From: Nemopilema nomurai
Lineage: Eukaryota; Cnidaria; Scyphozoa; Rhizostomeae; Rhizostomatidae
Direction: 5' to 3'
DNA length: 64,000 nt
Assembly: GCA_003864495.1 (NCBI GenBank)
Contig: ML133379.1
Coordinates: 582,979 to 646,978, forward strand
The notes under the pieces are model-generated. The model was not told the DNA's origin. It worked only from the letters and a program-made list of their open reading frames with translations, and made no database searches. A program made the translations under genes and the position numbers. Each line of letters opens with the position of its first letter. The first letter of the stretch is position 1. Of this stretch, positions 1 through 13,900 are shown piece after piece.

Positions 1-50
1 ATGATGTGCGCCGTGCAAGTTGCTAAATATTTCCTTTTTTTGTTGATTAG

Positions 51-3000
51 GGCCATATCAGATACCGTATCGAAATACAAGCCCAGAGCTCTCCCCGGAA
101 AAGTCCACAGAAATGACATGACCCTGTCTGGTGGGTACCCAGATTTGCATCTGAATCTGCAAGCAACTCATTTTCATCCAGCCTAGTTGAAGTGCCCAAG
201 GATGCTAGGGATTTGCCCCCCCCCCCATCCAATGGGCAAATCATTGGCGGAATACTATTAAATCACATGACATTATATGCGCAAGATTATAGATATTCTA
301 ATTTTACCATGAATAATTTGAATATAATAATCGTGACCTGAGTTCTTTTTAATAGGTTCTCGGTTTGAAATTGAAGATGGCTATTGATCTGCAACAGAAT
401 CCCAGTAATAGCCCATCACTTTAATGCCTTTGTGTATATCCCAAATGAGGTTTTTCGTGTTTTCATAGGTCTTGAGCCAAGGTATATCAACCCTGATAGC
501 CTGTTCTTGAATATTGGGGAGAGGTGCAATGTTGCCGGATCGAGGAAGTTTTGCAATCTCATCAAATCAGGGAAATTTGAGGTGAGTTAAACAACTGACC
601 ATATTGTAGCGTATTCTCGTATCGAATTCTATATAAAGGTTCTGTTGCGTTTTAAAATAGTTTGTAGCAACATTCGTGTTCCAGTTTTAATGAACTTTAT
701 CCATGCCTTATAGTACAGCAGTTTGTAGATAAACTTGTCAAATTTCCCATTTTATTTTAAACGTTTGAATGTTCATGAATATTGGCACTTCATTAAAACT
801 AATTTTAAACTTGGTGAATTTTTGTAAGCTCTTTTCCAAGTTGAATTCTCAGACTTCAGTTGATTGTTAGTCAGGCGCAAGTCTGATTGTTGATGTTGAT
901 TGTTAGTCGGGCGCAAGTCTGATTGTTGATGTTGATTGTTAGTCAGGCGCAAGTCTGATTGTTGATGTTGAATGATTGTTGATTGTTGTGATCGGATTGA
1001 TTGTTGATGTGATCGGATTGTTTTAGGACGCACTTGCGATCGCCAAGATCCAAGTTAATTCCTCTAACTTTAGTTGATTGTTAGTCAGGCGCAAGTCTGA
1101 TTGTTGATGTTGATTGTTAGTCAGGCGCAAGTCTGATTGTTGATGTTGATTGTTAGTCAGGCGCAAGTCTGATTGTTGATGTTGATTGATTGTTGATTTT
1201 GATTGATTGTTGATTTTGATTGATTGTTGATTTTTATTGATTGTTGATGTTGATTGATTGTTGATTGTTGATTGACTGTTGATTGTTTTAGGAAGCACTG
1301 GCGATCGCCAAAATCCAAGTTGAATCTGGTGCACAGGTGCTTGACATTAACATGGACGAAGGAATGTTGGACGGTCAAGCGTCGATGACGAAGTTCGTCA
1401 ACTTGATTGCATCCGAGCCTGACATCTCAAAGGTGACCAACTGACTAGTCTTCGCTCTCATTTTGCTGTAGATAAGTTCTAATTATCCACTGCAAAATTA
1501 CTTAAGTGAAAAGGTTATATTCTAGTGAAAAGTGAAATTACTTAAGTTTTTTGTCTCTCTTTCAAGATACGTTTCTCGATTAGCTGAACGTTTTTCTAGA
1601 AACTGGTTCCGTTTGGACTAGATTTAACCTTCACTCCCATCTACAATTTTCAGTTCCCCCAAATATTTTGGCATCCTTGGTATGATCTGTTTGATGAGAT
1701 TGGTAATTTTAGTGCCAATTACAGCTTTACGCTTCATTCAAAGGGTGCTTATTCGAACAGAGAATATGCGCTACTTTGAAAGCTTCCACTGTGCACGTTA
1801 AACCTACTATTCGTCTTGCAAGCTGCACAAGATCACATACCATTTTGGTTTTGCTGGTGGACTTTGCCCTTTAACCTTTAGCGATTGTTATTCGAATAGT
1901 CAGTGAATTGCAGGTGCTGTAACAAGTATCAGCCCCTTAGACCTGTTTCCACCACTACAGGCTCAGTGGTCTAATGGTATGATTCTCGCTTTGGGTGCGA
2001 GAGGCTCCGGGTTCGATTCCCGGCTGAGCCCCTTTTTCACCCTCCTTTTTGCTTGCCCCAACGTTTTCAGCATTGAATGAATTTCGAAATTGGTTGCTAG
2101 TCACTCGCCATTCCGATACCGGACACATTCTGTGGCTTATTGGAAATTGTTTAGGATATTTACATAATATGTTTTGCCATTGACCTCCAGTTTTGTTGAA
2201 ATGAAAAACGTCATTATGCAGTAAGCAATGTTGGTTGTGCTGTTTGTTTTTGCAGCTGAGTTTGCCAATCCAACTCGTGAGGCCGGCTTATTGGTTATTT
2301 TCATTTTGAGTTTCAATGATGTGACTACAAATACCATTTCGTAACGCAAGTGAATTGACAAATGTCATTTTTGATATCTAGGACAATTTCTACTAAACTG
2401 TAATGAGTTGTGATAATTTCTACTAAACCAAGGTACTTTAACCTTTCCTTCGGAAGCCTGGTACTCAATTACGTCACGATACGCCTTGGATGTAAGTTAT
2501 GCCTCTGATTCATTTCAAACCATGTTAACCTCTAGTGGGTTTTGGAAACTGCTTGTCTTTGAATCGCCTTTCTTGATGTATTCAAGGTTCCACTTTGCAT
2601 TGACTCCTCGAATTTTGACGTGATTGAGGCCGGGTTAAAATGCACCCAAGGAAAGTGCATCATCAACAGCATAAGCTTGAAAAATGGCGAAGCCGACTTC
2701 ATCGAGAAGGCAAGGACAATTAAGAAGTACGGCGGAGCTGTTGTTGTCATGGCATTTGATGAGGACGGACAAGTAAGATGTTTGTTTTTATTGTTTGAGG
2801 GAAGAATATTCTGCCCACAAGAGTAGCGGGTATTTTTTCATCATTCGAAGCGATTCTGCGCAAGTACCACACATGCAGAACCAATAATTTGCAAGCCTTG
2901 GAATGTGTGCATTTGGAGACTAAGCCAATAGCCCTTATGAGTGAGATCAACCAGCCCATTTTAGTCATTTTGATATTATACAGCAGAGGATTCGAACAGC

Positions 3001-4908
3001 GTGGTTGAAATCCACGCCTGTAGTTCAGCTTGAAGCAGTTGTCTGGCGTTCAACTGTCTGGAAGGAAGCGCCTCGCGGAGCTCAAAGGAGCCATCATGAC
3101 AGATAGGGAAACGATCGCAAGATATGACGTTGATGACAAGGATGAAGTCATTTGTAGTGTAGTGATTAAAAAGAAGCCTCCTGGAAAATTGGGCATTTGT
3201 GTCACATTTGAGCACTTGCTTATAAGTGTCACTGTTCGTCGCCATCTGTCTTGTCCAATGCATCGCCCGGGCGCTTTCTTTAGGAGAGATTGCGAAGCAG
3301 TACCTATCATGCAGTTATTTGCGTGCAGTCATTTGCGTGCAGTCATTTGCGTGCAGTCATTTGCGTGCAGTCATTTGCGTGCAGTTATTTGCGTGCAGTC
3401 ATTTGCGTGCAGTTATTTGTGTGTAGTTTTTCGTGTGAAGCCTAATTCATAACTACATGAATGTTTCCTTCTTACATAATTGCAACGCTGAAGCATTGCT
3501 CTCGATTTGCAGGCGGCAGATATAAACAGAAAGATCGAAATATGCCAAAGGTCATATCGTATTCTCACCGAGAAGGTCCGTTTTGACCAGAATGACGTCA
3601 TATTTGATCCAAATATTCTTACAATTGCGACCGGCATGGAGGAGCATAATGAGTACGCTATCGATTTCATTGAAGCGACAAAAGTCATTAAGGTCAGTAG
3701 ATTTGAATCTCCGCAACAAATGAACAACGTTAACGTTAGCGTTAGCGTTAACAACAAGTGGCTCTGTCTGCCAGCTGCAATGCTCTATAAAGCATGCCAA
3801 GTTAATGATTTATTTTAACTACGATAGCAAGAATCGACACTTCTATTTATTTGCATGGCAGCTAGAGTTGATTTTGTCAGTTTATGAAATTTTATTTCGC
3901 TCTACTGGCTGTTTCACTATGAACTTTGACCTTTTATTTCAGGCGACCTGTCCTGGTGCCCGAGTGAGTGGAGGTCTCTCCAATTTGTCATTTTCATTTC
4001 GAGGCTTAGAGGTCATCAGAGAGGCTATACACAGCGTCTTTTTGTACCACGCCATCAAGGTAAAAGATCTTCTTCAACATTCAAGGGACAGACAGACGTA
4101 AATGTGGCCTATATCATACTGGTCAGCAAACAGTCCTTGTTTAGAGTTACACGTGATCTATTCTCAGGATGTATTCTTATTTTGACTTTGTGGCCTTGTA
4201 TTCGTGCAGACGCTCAACACCTTGAATCACTTCTTTCTGCCTTGTTTCCTTCGGTTTCAGTGGATGGTCATTTCTTTTGGGTATTAAAAATTAAAAGTAC
4301 TGATGGTAAGCTGCTTTCTAGGGATACACCTTTCCCCTTTGTCTGATTTGTGTTGGTCATGCATTTCGCTTTGGCAATGATAAGTTTGCCTGCAAAGCCA
4401 AGGCTCTGATTCCCTTTACTTCACAGTATTTTTGTTCCTCTGCTTAGAATGAGAGTTCAGTACGCAGGAAACCTTCGCATGAAGGCAGATACTCCTTACT
4501 TTGAAAGTCTTTGTCTACTTGAACCCCGTGGGGGATAGTAGGTTGGTCCGAATTAGATACGGCTCCGTGAGACGGAACTGGAATTGAAGAACCGGAACTG
4601 GCTGTGAATTTGATGAAACTCAAATTTCAGAAAGGAAAGAAGTAAAATCTCATGTCCCACTCCAAGGGCTCCCTAAAAAGAGTCACGGTCCCTTCAAAGC
4701 CCCCAGTAGTCTTTCTTGCATGTTTACACGTTGAGTTTAGAAAGCCATCTTTTGGTTTCGTTCTTAGGCCGGGCTGGATATGGCCATCGTTAATGCTGGC
4801 GCTTTGGCACTTTATGACGACATCCCAAAAAACCTTTTGGAGCTATGCGAAGACCTTATTTGGAATAAAAGTCCCGATGCCACTGAGCGGATGCTTCAGT
4901 TCGCCCAG
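51..4908 (+). CDS. MTR: MTR exons for the linker and pterin (folate)-binding domain
   Basis: Seven exons (51-130, 469-581, 1292-1432, 2587-2772, 3513-3692, 3943-4059, 4768-4908) encode the end of the inter-domain linker (KPRALPG, then LSGLEPRYI) and the TIM-barrel that binds methyltetrahydrofolate. Landmarks are [75 protein letters not shown] and [13 protein letters not shown], all typical of the family. The codon split across exons 1 and 2 (g|gt, Gly) restores the conserved SGLEP. The intron at 582-1291 is mostly a minisatellite containing partial copies of the following exon; the intron at 1433-2586 holds a tRNA gene. Confidence 0.94.
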
Positions 4909-7900
4909 GTATGCGTTTTATTGTTACATTTTTATGCCTGCCATGTTCCTTGTCATCGTTAAGCTAGCCCTCCTAAAACTTTTTCCTCTCAAAGTTATGT
5001 CGAGTCCTTGATTGAAAATAGACCGTGCTTTGCAGAATAAATGCTTGCCGATGTCTTTGGAGTGAAGGGTATATGTACAATTGGTTGCTTATTACACTGG
5101 CACTTGTTTTCGAAACACTTAAATGTGGCTTCAACTCGTGTATATTTTTTACCGTTTATTTGAAGCAATTTGATTATTGTAAAAATGCGTGCACGAATCA
5201 ATCCACCTTACACCCGTCTGTATTTGCAAAACTTAGACGGTGAAAAAAGGCGCGAAGAAGCAAGTTCACACTGACGAATGGCGTAAGCTGGGCTTGGAAG
5301 AGAGGCTGGAGTACTCACTGGTTAAGGTGTGTTGTTTGTGAGTATGTTGAGAGAAGTTCAGCCCCAGGGCCAGCAAGCAGATTCGAGGGGCTGATGATAA
5401 TTGGAATGAAGATTAACAATACATCATCAATGTGGAATATTCCCTTCAGGAATTGCACAAAGCCGTTCTCTATCAGAATTAACGCATCATTTGAAGCATT
5501 TAGCTTTATGCTGATTTTGAATCACTTTTAAGATAAAGACAGTTTTTTGGAGATCGCAAACGAAGCTCTTCAGTGCGCTTCCCTTGTATTTCCAATGATG
5601 GTGCCCTCTGCCTCTACCCGTCCAAGGAAGGACTCCTGCATTCAACACTTGGCAAGAGCTTTGCAGTTTACTTTAAAGCAACTGTTAATTTGAAGGAAAA
5701 TTGATATAACCAGCTGGTTCACGTTCTCCTATCTATCAACCTAGCTACAGTCACATTTTATTGAGTCGAGTGATTGTTGCCTTGGTAATGGCAAATAAAT
5801 TGATTTATCGCTGCGATATATTTGGATTTCATTTATTCTGTCAACATTACAAGTAGCGAATTTACTTTCATTTGCTGTATTGGACCAGAATTGGCTTCTA
5901 TCATGATATTCGCCTATCCTTTATCCTCCTGCCCATAAACAACAGTTTCGATAGACGTTTCGCCACGTCTAACAGACAGTTTAACTTTTAACCCTCAAAC
6001 GGGTTTTAGGCCAATTATAATTGTGTCTTCTATATAAAGAGGTTCCTATCCCTTGACCCGAAACAACACATGATTCATTCAACTCATGACTTTTCTCTAG
6101 GGCATCGATGCCTATGTAGTTGGCGATGCGGAGGAGGCGCTGAATTTGAAGGAGAAATACCCCCGCCCACTGAACATTATCGAAGGCCCGCTCATGAAGG
6201 TATGCTTCTGTTATGTAGTCTTTTTGTTCGCCTGTAGTGCCTTGCGTCATTAGACCATTTACCTTTGCGTTCTCTCCATTCCTTAAACAGCTCTTTCTGT
6301 ATTGCGGTGATCAAAGAAAGCCATTTGATTGATTGCGTCTATCTTGAGTAGGAAACGGGTTGCACTCACGTTACAACTTTCTCATGGTATAAATACACCC
6401 TGTCTAAAATACTTTCGAGCGGGCACGCTTGTCCATGGCGTTTTACTATATGAAGTTTACTCAAAACGCCCTCCTGCTGGCCAATATTTGCGGCGAGCAA
6501 AGCAAATCTTTCAAGCACGTCAGAAGTTTCAATTGGGTCCATTAGACTTTGTTTTCACCTTCTTTGACCTACTTTATTTGCAGTGCGTGTCAGTCCTCAT
6601 GCCAGGAGCCTCGTTTTAGGAAGCCTTTTGGTATTGTAGACCTTGTGGCAATCACGAGCTAATAATAATGCTGCTTGTATTGCAATAACGGCATCTTGTT
6701 CGCATCAACAGCCACTTGAACTGTCTTTAGATGTTAGCTAATTCTTTTTTAAGGGAATGGGCATTGTTGGTGATCTTTTTGGTGCAGGAAAGATGTTCCT
6801 TCCCCAAGTAAGGAACCTTTTCCACTGTAGTTTCCTTGATATTATTTTTAGTGATGATTTACCCTTAGTTCAAAATCCTAATAGCAGTGCAGTCTTTTGC
6901 TTTTTCATTTAGAAGACTAACATCGAGAATATTTTGAAAATTATTTTGTAATCCCATCCTGATTCTCCATCTCACTTTACCTAGTGCAAATGTACATGTT
7001 CATTCGAAACTCTCAGAATACAATCGTCTAAATTTATGGGTATATTGAAATTATTGGAGTTACATCTATTTGGTATGATGCCAATTTTGCGCCTTCAAGG
7101 TTATAAAGTCGGCCAGAGTAATGAAGAAAGCCGTGGGGTACTTGATACCATTCATGGAGGCGGAGAGAGAAGAGAGTAACAAAAAGCTTCTAGAACAAGG
7201 ACTGGAGATCGACGAAGACGTAGGTGTTGCATTTTCGTGTCTTAGATTTGTTTTCTATCTTTACAAAGTTTTTCAGAAAAGAGATTTTTACGTTACCTCA
7301 GTTGTTCTTGCTTTTCTGATTTCTTGCTCTTGTTATCTATGCACTCTTGGTATTTCTTTCTAAAATTTCAAGTCTCTAAATGATTGGCCCTTTTCTTTAG
7401 AAAATGTACAGCGGGACGGTCGTACTTGCGACCGTAAAGGGCGATGTACACGACATTGGGAAGAACATAGTCGGCGTTGTGCTTGGGTGTAACAATTATA
7501 GGTCAGTCTTTAGTCATCAACCTACGTCATACGGATTGCGTTACTTTTGCGTTGATGTAAAACGTTCACATTGTAGCACATTTCGCGAAACAGCAAAAAG
7601 ACATTGAGTCGTCAAAGATGACAGAGTAAATTGAATTGCTTATGAATTGCGTTATGAACTGCGTTAAAGATTGCGTTATGAATTGCGTTATTAATTGCGT
7701 TGTGAATTGAGTTGTGAATTGCGTTGTGAATTGCGTTTTGTATTGCGTTGTGAATTGCGTTTTGTATTGCGTTGTGAATTGTGTTTTGTATTGCGTTGTG
7801 AATTGAGTTGTGAATTGCGTTGTGAATTGCGTTTTGTATTGCGTTGTGAATTGCGTTGTGAATTGAGTTGTGAATTGCGTTGTGAATTGCGTCGTGAATT

Positions 7901-10900
7901 GCGTTTTGTATTGCGTTGTGAATTGCGTTTTGTATTGCGTTATCTATTGCGTTTTGTATTGCGTTATGAATTGCATGTGACGACTTGCCCTTCAATTTGC
8001 ATTTTCCATTGCGGCCTCTACGGAAATGCTGCATAAGTGTTGCGCTTGCGCCGGTCACATGTAACTTGAGGTTGCCAAGCATTGAAAACGATTCTTTGTT
8101 ATCACACATGTAGCTGTTTTCGCTTGGCCTAACTCTTTTCTGCACCGATTTCAGGGTTATTGATTTAGGTGTCATGACCCCGTGCGAAAAGATTCTAAAG
8201 ACGGCCATCCAAGAGAAGGCGGGTGTGTATCATTCTTAAGACTTTTTTGTGTAATCTTTAAACATCACGAAATTTTATTTTAATTAAAGTGCAATTTTCC
8301 GATACTGCTTTCGTCAGCCATGTAATATAATGTAATTACAATACGTGTTTAAACGGAAATTGCTTTTACCCATTTTGGTGTCTGATTTTGTTGAAATGGG
8401 TCGAAGGTCGTCTCAAAGTTGAGCAAGAGTTTCCTTTGACATTCTAAAATGTTCGACCAATTCTTCCAATATGACACCATTGTGTACAAAAATTCTGCCA
8501 CCATTAGCCAGTTCTCTCCAGTCCGAAATCGCTTTAGTTTGCGCTTCTTTCTCATCTTCTTTGCTCCTTTTTGCCTCGTTCTCATCTTCTTTGCCCCTTT
8601 CTGAGAGCTTGTCACGGAAACCGAAGCTGGAAAATTCAGTAATCCGTTTGTTCGTCTATTTTAACGTCTAATCGTTTGCAAAATAAGTAAAGTATTGATT
8701 GCGACTGTGGCTTGCGAAGAGTGCGGCAGTGGTTTGAATGTGACTTCGATCGGGTGCCTTGGAAGTGAACTGAAATCGTTTGCAAAATAAGTAAAGTATT
8801 GATTGCGACTGTGGCTTGCGAAGAGTGCGGCAGTGGTTTGAATGTGACTTCGATCGGGTGCCTTGGAAGTGAACTGAAATCGTTTGCAAAATAAGTAAAG
8901 TATTGATTGCGACTGTGGCTTGCGAAGAGTGCGGCAGTGGTTTGAATGTGACTTCGATCGGGTGCCTTGGAAGTGAACTGAAATCGTTTGCAAAATAAGT
9001 AAAGTATTGATTGCGACTGTGGCTTGCGAAGAGTGCGGCAGTGGTTTGAATGTGACTTCGATCGGGTGCCTTGGAAGTGAACTGAAATCGTTTCGGTATC
9101 ACGTCGGTTTAGGCCGTTCACACAATGCCTGTAGATCAACTGATGCCACGTGAAACCTCCTCTATATCTTTTAGGCCTTGTCTTTGCCGCTTATCGCCAC
9201 AAATCTTGCACGTAGATATTTTACAACCATGCAGCATCTACACATCTATCCTATAAAAAGGACTTTTAATTGAAGTTGGACCCATTTAGGGTACGATGCA
9301 TTGCACTTTGAATGCTCGTCAAGTGTTTTACAGAATTGCAAACGGACACACTTTTGCGATATTGCAAGAGGGTTGAAAGATTCAAGCTGTCAATTGTGTT
9401 AATCGTTCCAATCATCGATCTCCTAAACAGATATAGTTGGCCTGTCTGGGTTGATCACTCCTTCCCTGGATGAGATGATCCATGTTGCCAAAGAAATGGA
9501 GCGTGCCGGCTTTCGGATACCTCTCTTGATTGGGGGTGCCACCACTTCGAGGTTTGTTCAAATCAAATATTCTTGCACTTTCCTCGGCTAATATATGAAA
9601 TAATGTAATCATAGTGATAAAAAGTAACACTTACTTCTTGCTTGATCAAAGTCTCCAGGGTCTAGATCTTACAATCTTTATGGTTTACCTTGGTCGGAGT
9701 GTGAGGTTAATTTTTGTCAAACCATCTAGCATTCTATTCTGAACTATTTTTCAACCTATTTTGGTATAATCACATTTCATACTAGTAATGTACAAAAGAG
9801 AACCACAAGGAAAGAATTTCACACTGCCTTTCAATATTCATTGATGTCATTTATCATCACAGTTAAAATGAGTAGATTCACTATGAATTCCTATGGCAGC
9901 CCACAAGAAATAGCTCAATAGTTTGACAAGGCTCCCTCGTGTGCCACTTTTCGCTTTGTATCAAACAGACAAGATGTAACAAAGCCCGTAAATATGGCGG
10001 CGAAAGGAAGGCTTTTTTGTATTGTGACACTTGAAGAAATGTTGCTTTTCAACAAGTAGCTTGATAAAAATATTGTTGGTTAATGTCTTGTGAAAGTTCT
10101 GAAAGTAGAGGATGTTTTGAAATTAATTTCAGAAATTTATTCAGTACTGTTTCGCAATTTTTCAGTTTATGAAAAGTTGTTTGTTTCTCATTTCTATCAG
10201 AGAACATTTTTTTATGCATAATACTTGTGAACACTGTCTGTATTCATGTTAATTTGAAGGACTCACACTGCTGTAAAGATCGCACCAAGATATAGTCAAC
10301 CAACCATTCACGTCTTGGATGCATCGAAGAGTGTTGTCGTTGTGAGTGCCTTAATGTTTTCGATTTTATGATTTCGATTCCATTTTCAAGAAAACTTTAG
10401 GACAACGACATTGCAAGAAATGTCCTGCAGCTCTTTCGATGCGCGAAGAATACTGTGATTTCCATTGCTGGGCCTAACCGTTCAATCGTGGAGCATTTCT
10501 TTCGCAGGCAAGTGCATTGTTGGATAGTGGCCAGAAAGAAGAATTTATCGAGGAGATAGCGGAAGAATACGACGAAATACGAGAAGACCACTACGACTCT
10601 CTCAAGGTTTGTGTTTTTTTATTTCCCGGAGCAAAAGGACAAGACCCAATATGAGGGATAATATGATTATGTGATTGCTAATAACGTAGAAAGTTTTTTC
10701 GACAAATTTTTTTTATTAAATAAATGTTTTCAATTTTTCCTTTTTTTCATAGGACAGAAAATACGTATCTTTGCTGAAGGCGAGGGAAAGACGATTCAAA
10801 ATCGACTGGAGTGGATTTGAGCCAGGTGCAGTCCATATCAACAGAAAAACCTAAAAACCGCTTTCAGTAACGCGGATTCTGTACCCCCTAATCCAATAAC

Positions 10901-13900
10901 CCAATTTCTATACCCTTGAGGTGTCTAAGATCTTCTTAGCCATGCTTCTTTCAAGAAGTATTTTTTTAGAGCCGTAGGTCAAGGCTAAGTATTTTTATTT
11001 TTAGTATGATGATGCCGAGACCATTCCTCTCTGTATTTCTCCGTATGTGGGAAAACTTTCGGCATTTCAGCTGAGATAATTTTACTAATATCAAGACATG
11101 TTATCATCCAAAAAGCAATTGCGTAAAGGTTTGGAGAGGAAGGATCTCAATGTAAACATATTAGCACTGTAAAGTTAATTACAAAGTATAACATTAGCAC
11201 AAATATTAATTCTTGCTTCAATCACCATTTCCAACTCTTTTTGACTCAAGGAAACGACCTGCATTGAAAGTTATGATTTAACTTCTTTCGTCCTATAGTG
11301 CGCCCAAGTTTTCTTGGCACAAAAGTATTTAAAGATTACGAAATACAAAGACTTGTAGATTACATTGACTGGAAGCCGTTCTTCGATGTATGGCAGCTTA
11401 GAGGGAAGTACCCCAACCGAGGCTATCCCAAGATTTTCAATGATAAGGACGTGGGTAAGATGATTTACGGAAAAGTTTTTATTTTGTTGCGTGGGCCTTC
11501 TTAAAACTGCATTATTGCTTGTTAATTTTCGAAATTATATCAGGGAACTTATCTAAGCTTTTTTATGAAAGCCGATAGTTTTTTTTCTGTAGACTTAAAA
11601 TCAAACCTCATTTGACCATTTACGACTAAGTCCTTTCCATTCTACTTGACTTGGCGATGCAACTCGAAATTGAATTGCCAAAACATTTATTAGATTCGTT
11701 TAATATCTCTCATAGAAATCTTGAACCTTATTGTACTGAGCTTTACAGAACCCATTACTTTTTGTTGTTGTAACTTTGGATACCTTATTTCAAGATTAGA
11801 TTTGATTTTTACTCGCAGGAGAAGAAGCGAAGCGAGTGTTTAATGATGCGCAAAATATGCTGAATAAAATAATGAAAGAGAAACTATTTCGCGCTGTCGG
11901 CCAAGTTGGCTTTTATCCAGCTAACAGTGATGGTGACGACATTGTGGTGTACAGCCTTGCGGACAAGATTCCTTTAGAGACGTTTCATGGCATCAGGCAG
12001 CAGGTAGGATGCGAGATTTCTTAAATGGCCGATGCGAACCCATTTGTTGTGCCACATCTTCTGCTCCTCGAATTGTCGCATGGTTAACAAAGGTTGTCCG
12101 GCTCTGCGTAAATGGCAACCCGGGTTTCGTAGTTACCTTTTTTGTTTTACCCTAATTTTTCCGGTAAATTCCACTACATTAATGGACGCTTTCTCTTGAC
12201 ATGACTCGTCCTGTAGAAGCTGCTTTCCCCAAACAAAATAACCCAGCTGGTCCTTTGATCCAAATGCTGAATTGTCAACATCCTTACTTTGATTGTGATA
12301 CACTGTTTATGGTTTATATTGGTAGCAGTTTGCCTTTTTCATGCTTGAGGCTTGCAAAGAGCTGATGTATTTCATATTTCATGGAAGAAAATAGAAAGTA
12401 ACCTTGTTTCATTCATATAATATTTGTCCTAATGGTGCCAAAAACCCCGGCTATCGAAGTAGGTAACGACATTGGGAAGAACATAGTCGGCGTTGTGCTT
12501 GGGTGTAACAATTATAGGTCAGTCTTTAGTCATCAACCTACGTCATACGGATTGCTTTACTTTTGCGTTGATGTAAAACGTTCACATTGTAGCACATTTC
12601 GCGAAACAGCAAAAGACATTGAGTCGTCAAAGATGACAGAGTAAATTGAATTGCTTATGAATTGCGTTATGAACTGCGTTAAAGATTGCGTTATGAACTG
12701 CGTTAAAGATTGCGTTATGAACTGCGTTATGAACTGCGTTATTAATTGCGTTATGAATTGCGTTATTAATTGTGTTGTGAATTGAGTTGTGAATTGCGTT
12801 GTGAATTGCGTTTTGTATTGCGTTATCTATTGCGTTTTGTATTGCGTTATGAATTGCATGTGACGACTTGCCCTTCAATTTGCATTTTCCATTGCGGCCT
12901 CTACGGAAATGCTGCATAAGTGTTGCGCTTGCGCCGGTCACATGTAACTTGAGGTTGCCAAGCATTGAAAACGATTCTTTGTTATCACACATGTAGCTGT
13001 TTTCGCTTGGCCTAACTCTTTTCTGCACCGATTACAGGGTTATTGATTTAGGTGTCATGACCCCGTGCGAAAAGATTCTAAAGACGGCCATCCAAGAGAA
13101 GGCGGGTGTGTATCATTCTCAAGACTTTTTTGTGTAATCTTTAAACATCACGAAATTTTATTTTAATTAAAGTGCAATTTTCCGATACTGCTTTCGTCAG
13201 CCATGTAATATAATGTAATTACAATACGTGTTTAAACGGAAATTGCTTTTACCCATTTTGGTGTCTGATTTTGTTGAAATGGGTCGAAGGTCGTCTCAAA
13301 GTTGAGCAAGAGTTTCCTTTGACATTCTAAAATTTTCGACCAATTCTTCCAATATGACACCATTGTGTACAAAAATTCTGCCACCATTAGCCAGTTCTCT
13401 CCAGTCCGAAATCGCTTTAGTTTGCGCTTCTTTCTCATCTTCTTTGCTCCTTTTTGCCTCGTTCTCATCTTCTTTGCCCCTTTCTGAGAGCTTGTCACGG
13501 AAACCGAAGCTGGAAAATTCAATAACCCATTTGTTCGTCTATTTTAACGTGTAATCGTTTGCAAAATAAGTAAAGTATTGATTGCGACTGTGGCTTGCGA
13601 AGAGTGCGGCAGTGGTTTGAATGTGACTTCGATCGGGTGCCTTGGAAGTGAACTGAAATCGTTTCGGTATCACGTCGGTTTAGGCCGTTCACACAATGCC
13701 TGTAGATCAACTGATGCCACGTGAAACCTCCTCTATATCTTTTAGGCCTTGTCTTTGCCGCTTATCGCCACAAATCTTGCATATTTTACAACCATGCAGC
13801 ATCTACACATCTATCCTGTAAAAAGGACTTTTAATTGAAATCGGACCCATTTAGGGTACGATGCATTGCACTTTGAATCTTAAAATGCTCGTCCGCTATT

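Larger units (their letters stand above)
7450..12463 (+). repeat. Tandem segmental duplication inside MTR, copy 1 (about 5.0 kb)
   Basis: Starts at ACGACATTGGG inside the cobalamin-ligand exon and ends at ATCGAAGTAGGT. Exons and introns match copy 2 (12466-17037) almost base for base. The size difference of about 440 bp is explained by longer minisatellites in this copy (12-bp array, and four 104-bp units against one). Confidence 0.93.

Noticed and set aside
836..1290. Possible CRISPR array (36-bp regular repeats)
   Set aside because: The repeats are directly abutting with no unique spacers, in a eukaryotic intron; a minisatellite explains them.
3720..3752. Telomere-like GTTAGC repeats
   Set aside because: Only a few imperfect GTTAACG/GTTAGCG units; not a telomeric tract.
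7612..8208. 198-residue open frame of Asn-Ala-Ile-His repeats on the minus strand
   Set aside because: It is the translation of the 12-bp minisatellite; the period keeps frames open. The real MTR exon 8155-8222 overlaps it on the other strand.
8636..9139. Three overlapping minus-strand open frames of up to 167 residues
   Set aside because: They only read through the 104-bp tandem repeat in different frames; the counterpart with one unit has no such frame.
10401..10507. Possible extra MTR exon before 10508
   Set aside because: The sequence has an AG at its start, but it does not translate to MTR-like protein, and the exons 10341 and 10508 join in phase with the family sequence without it.
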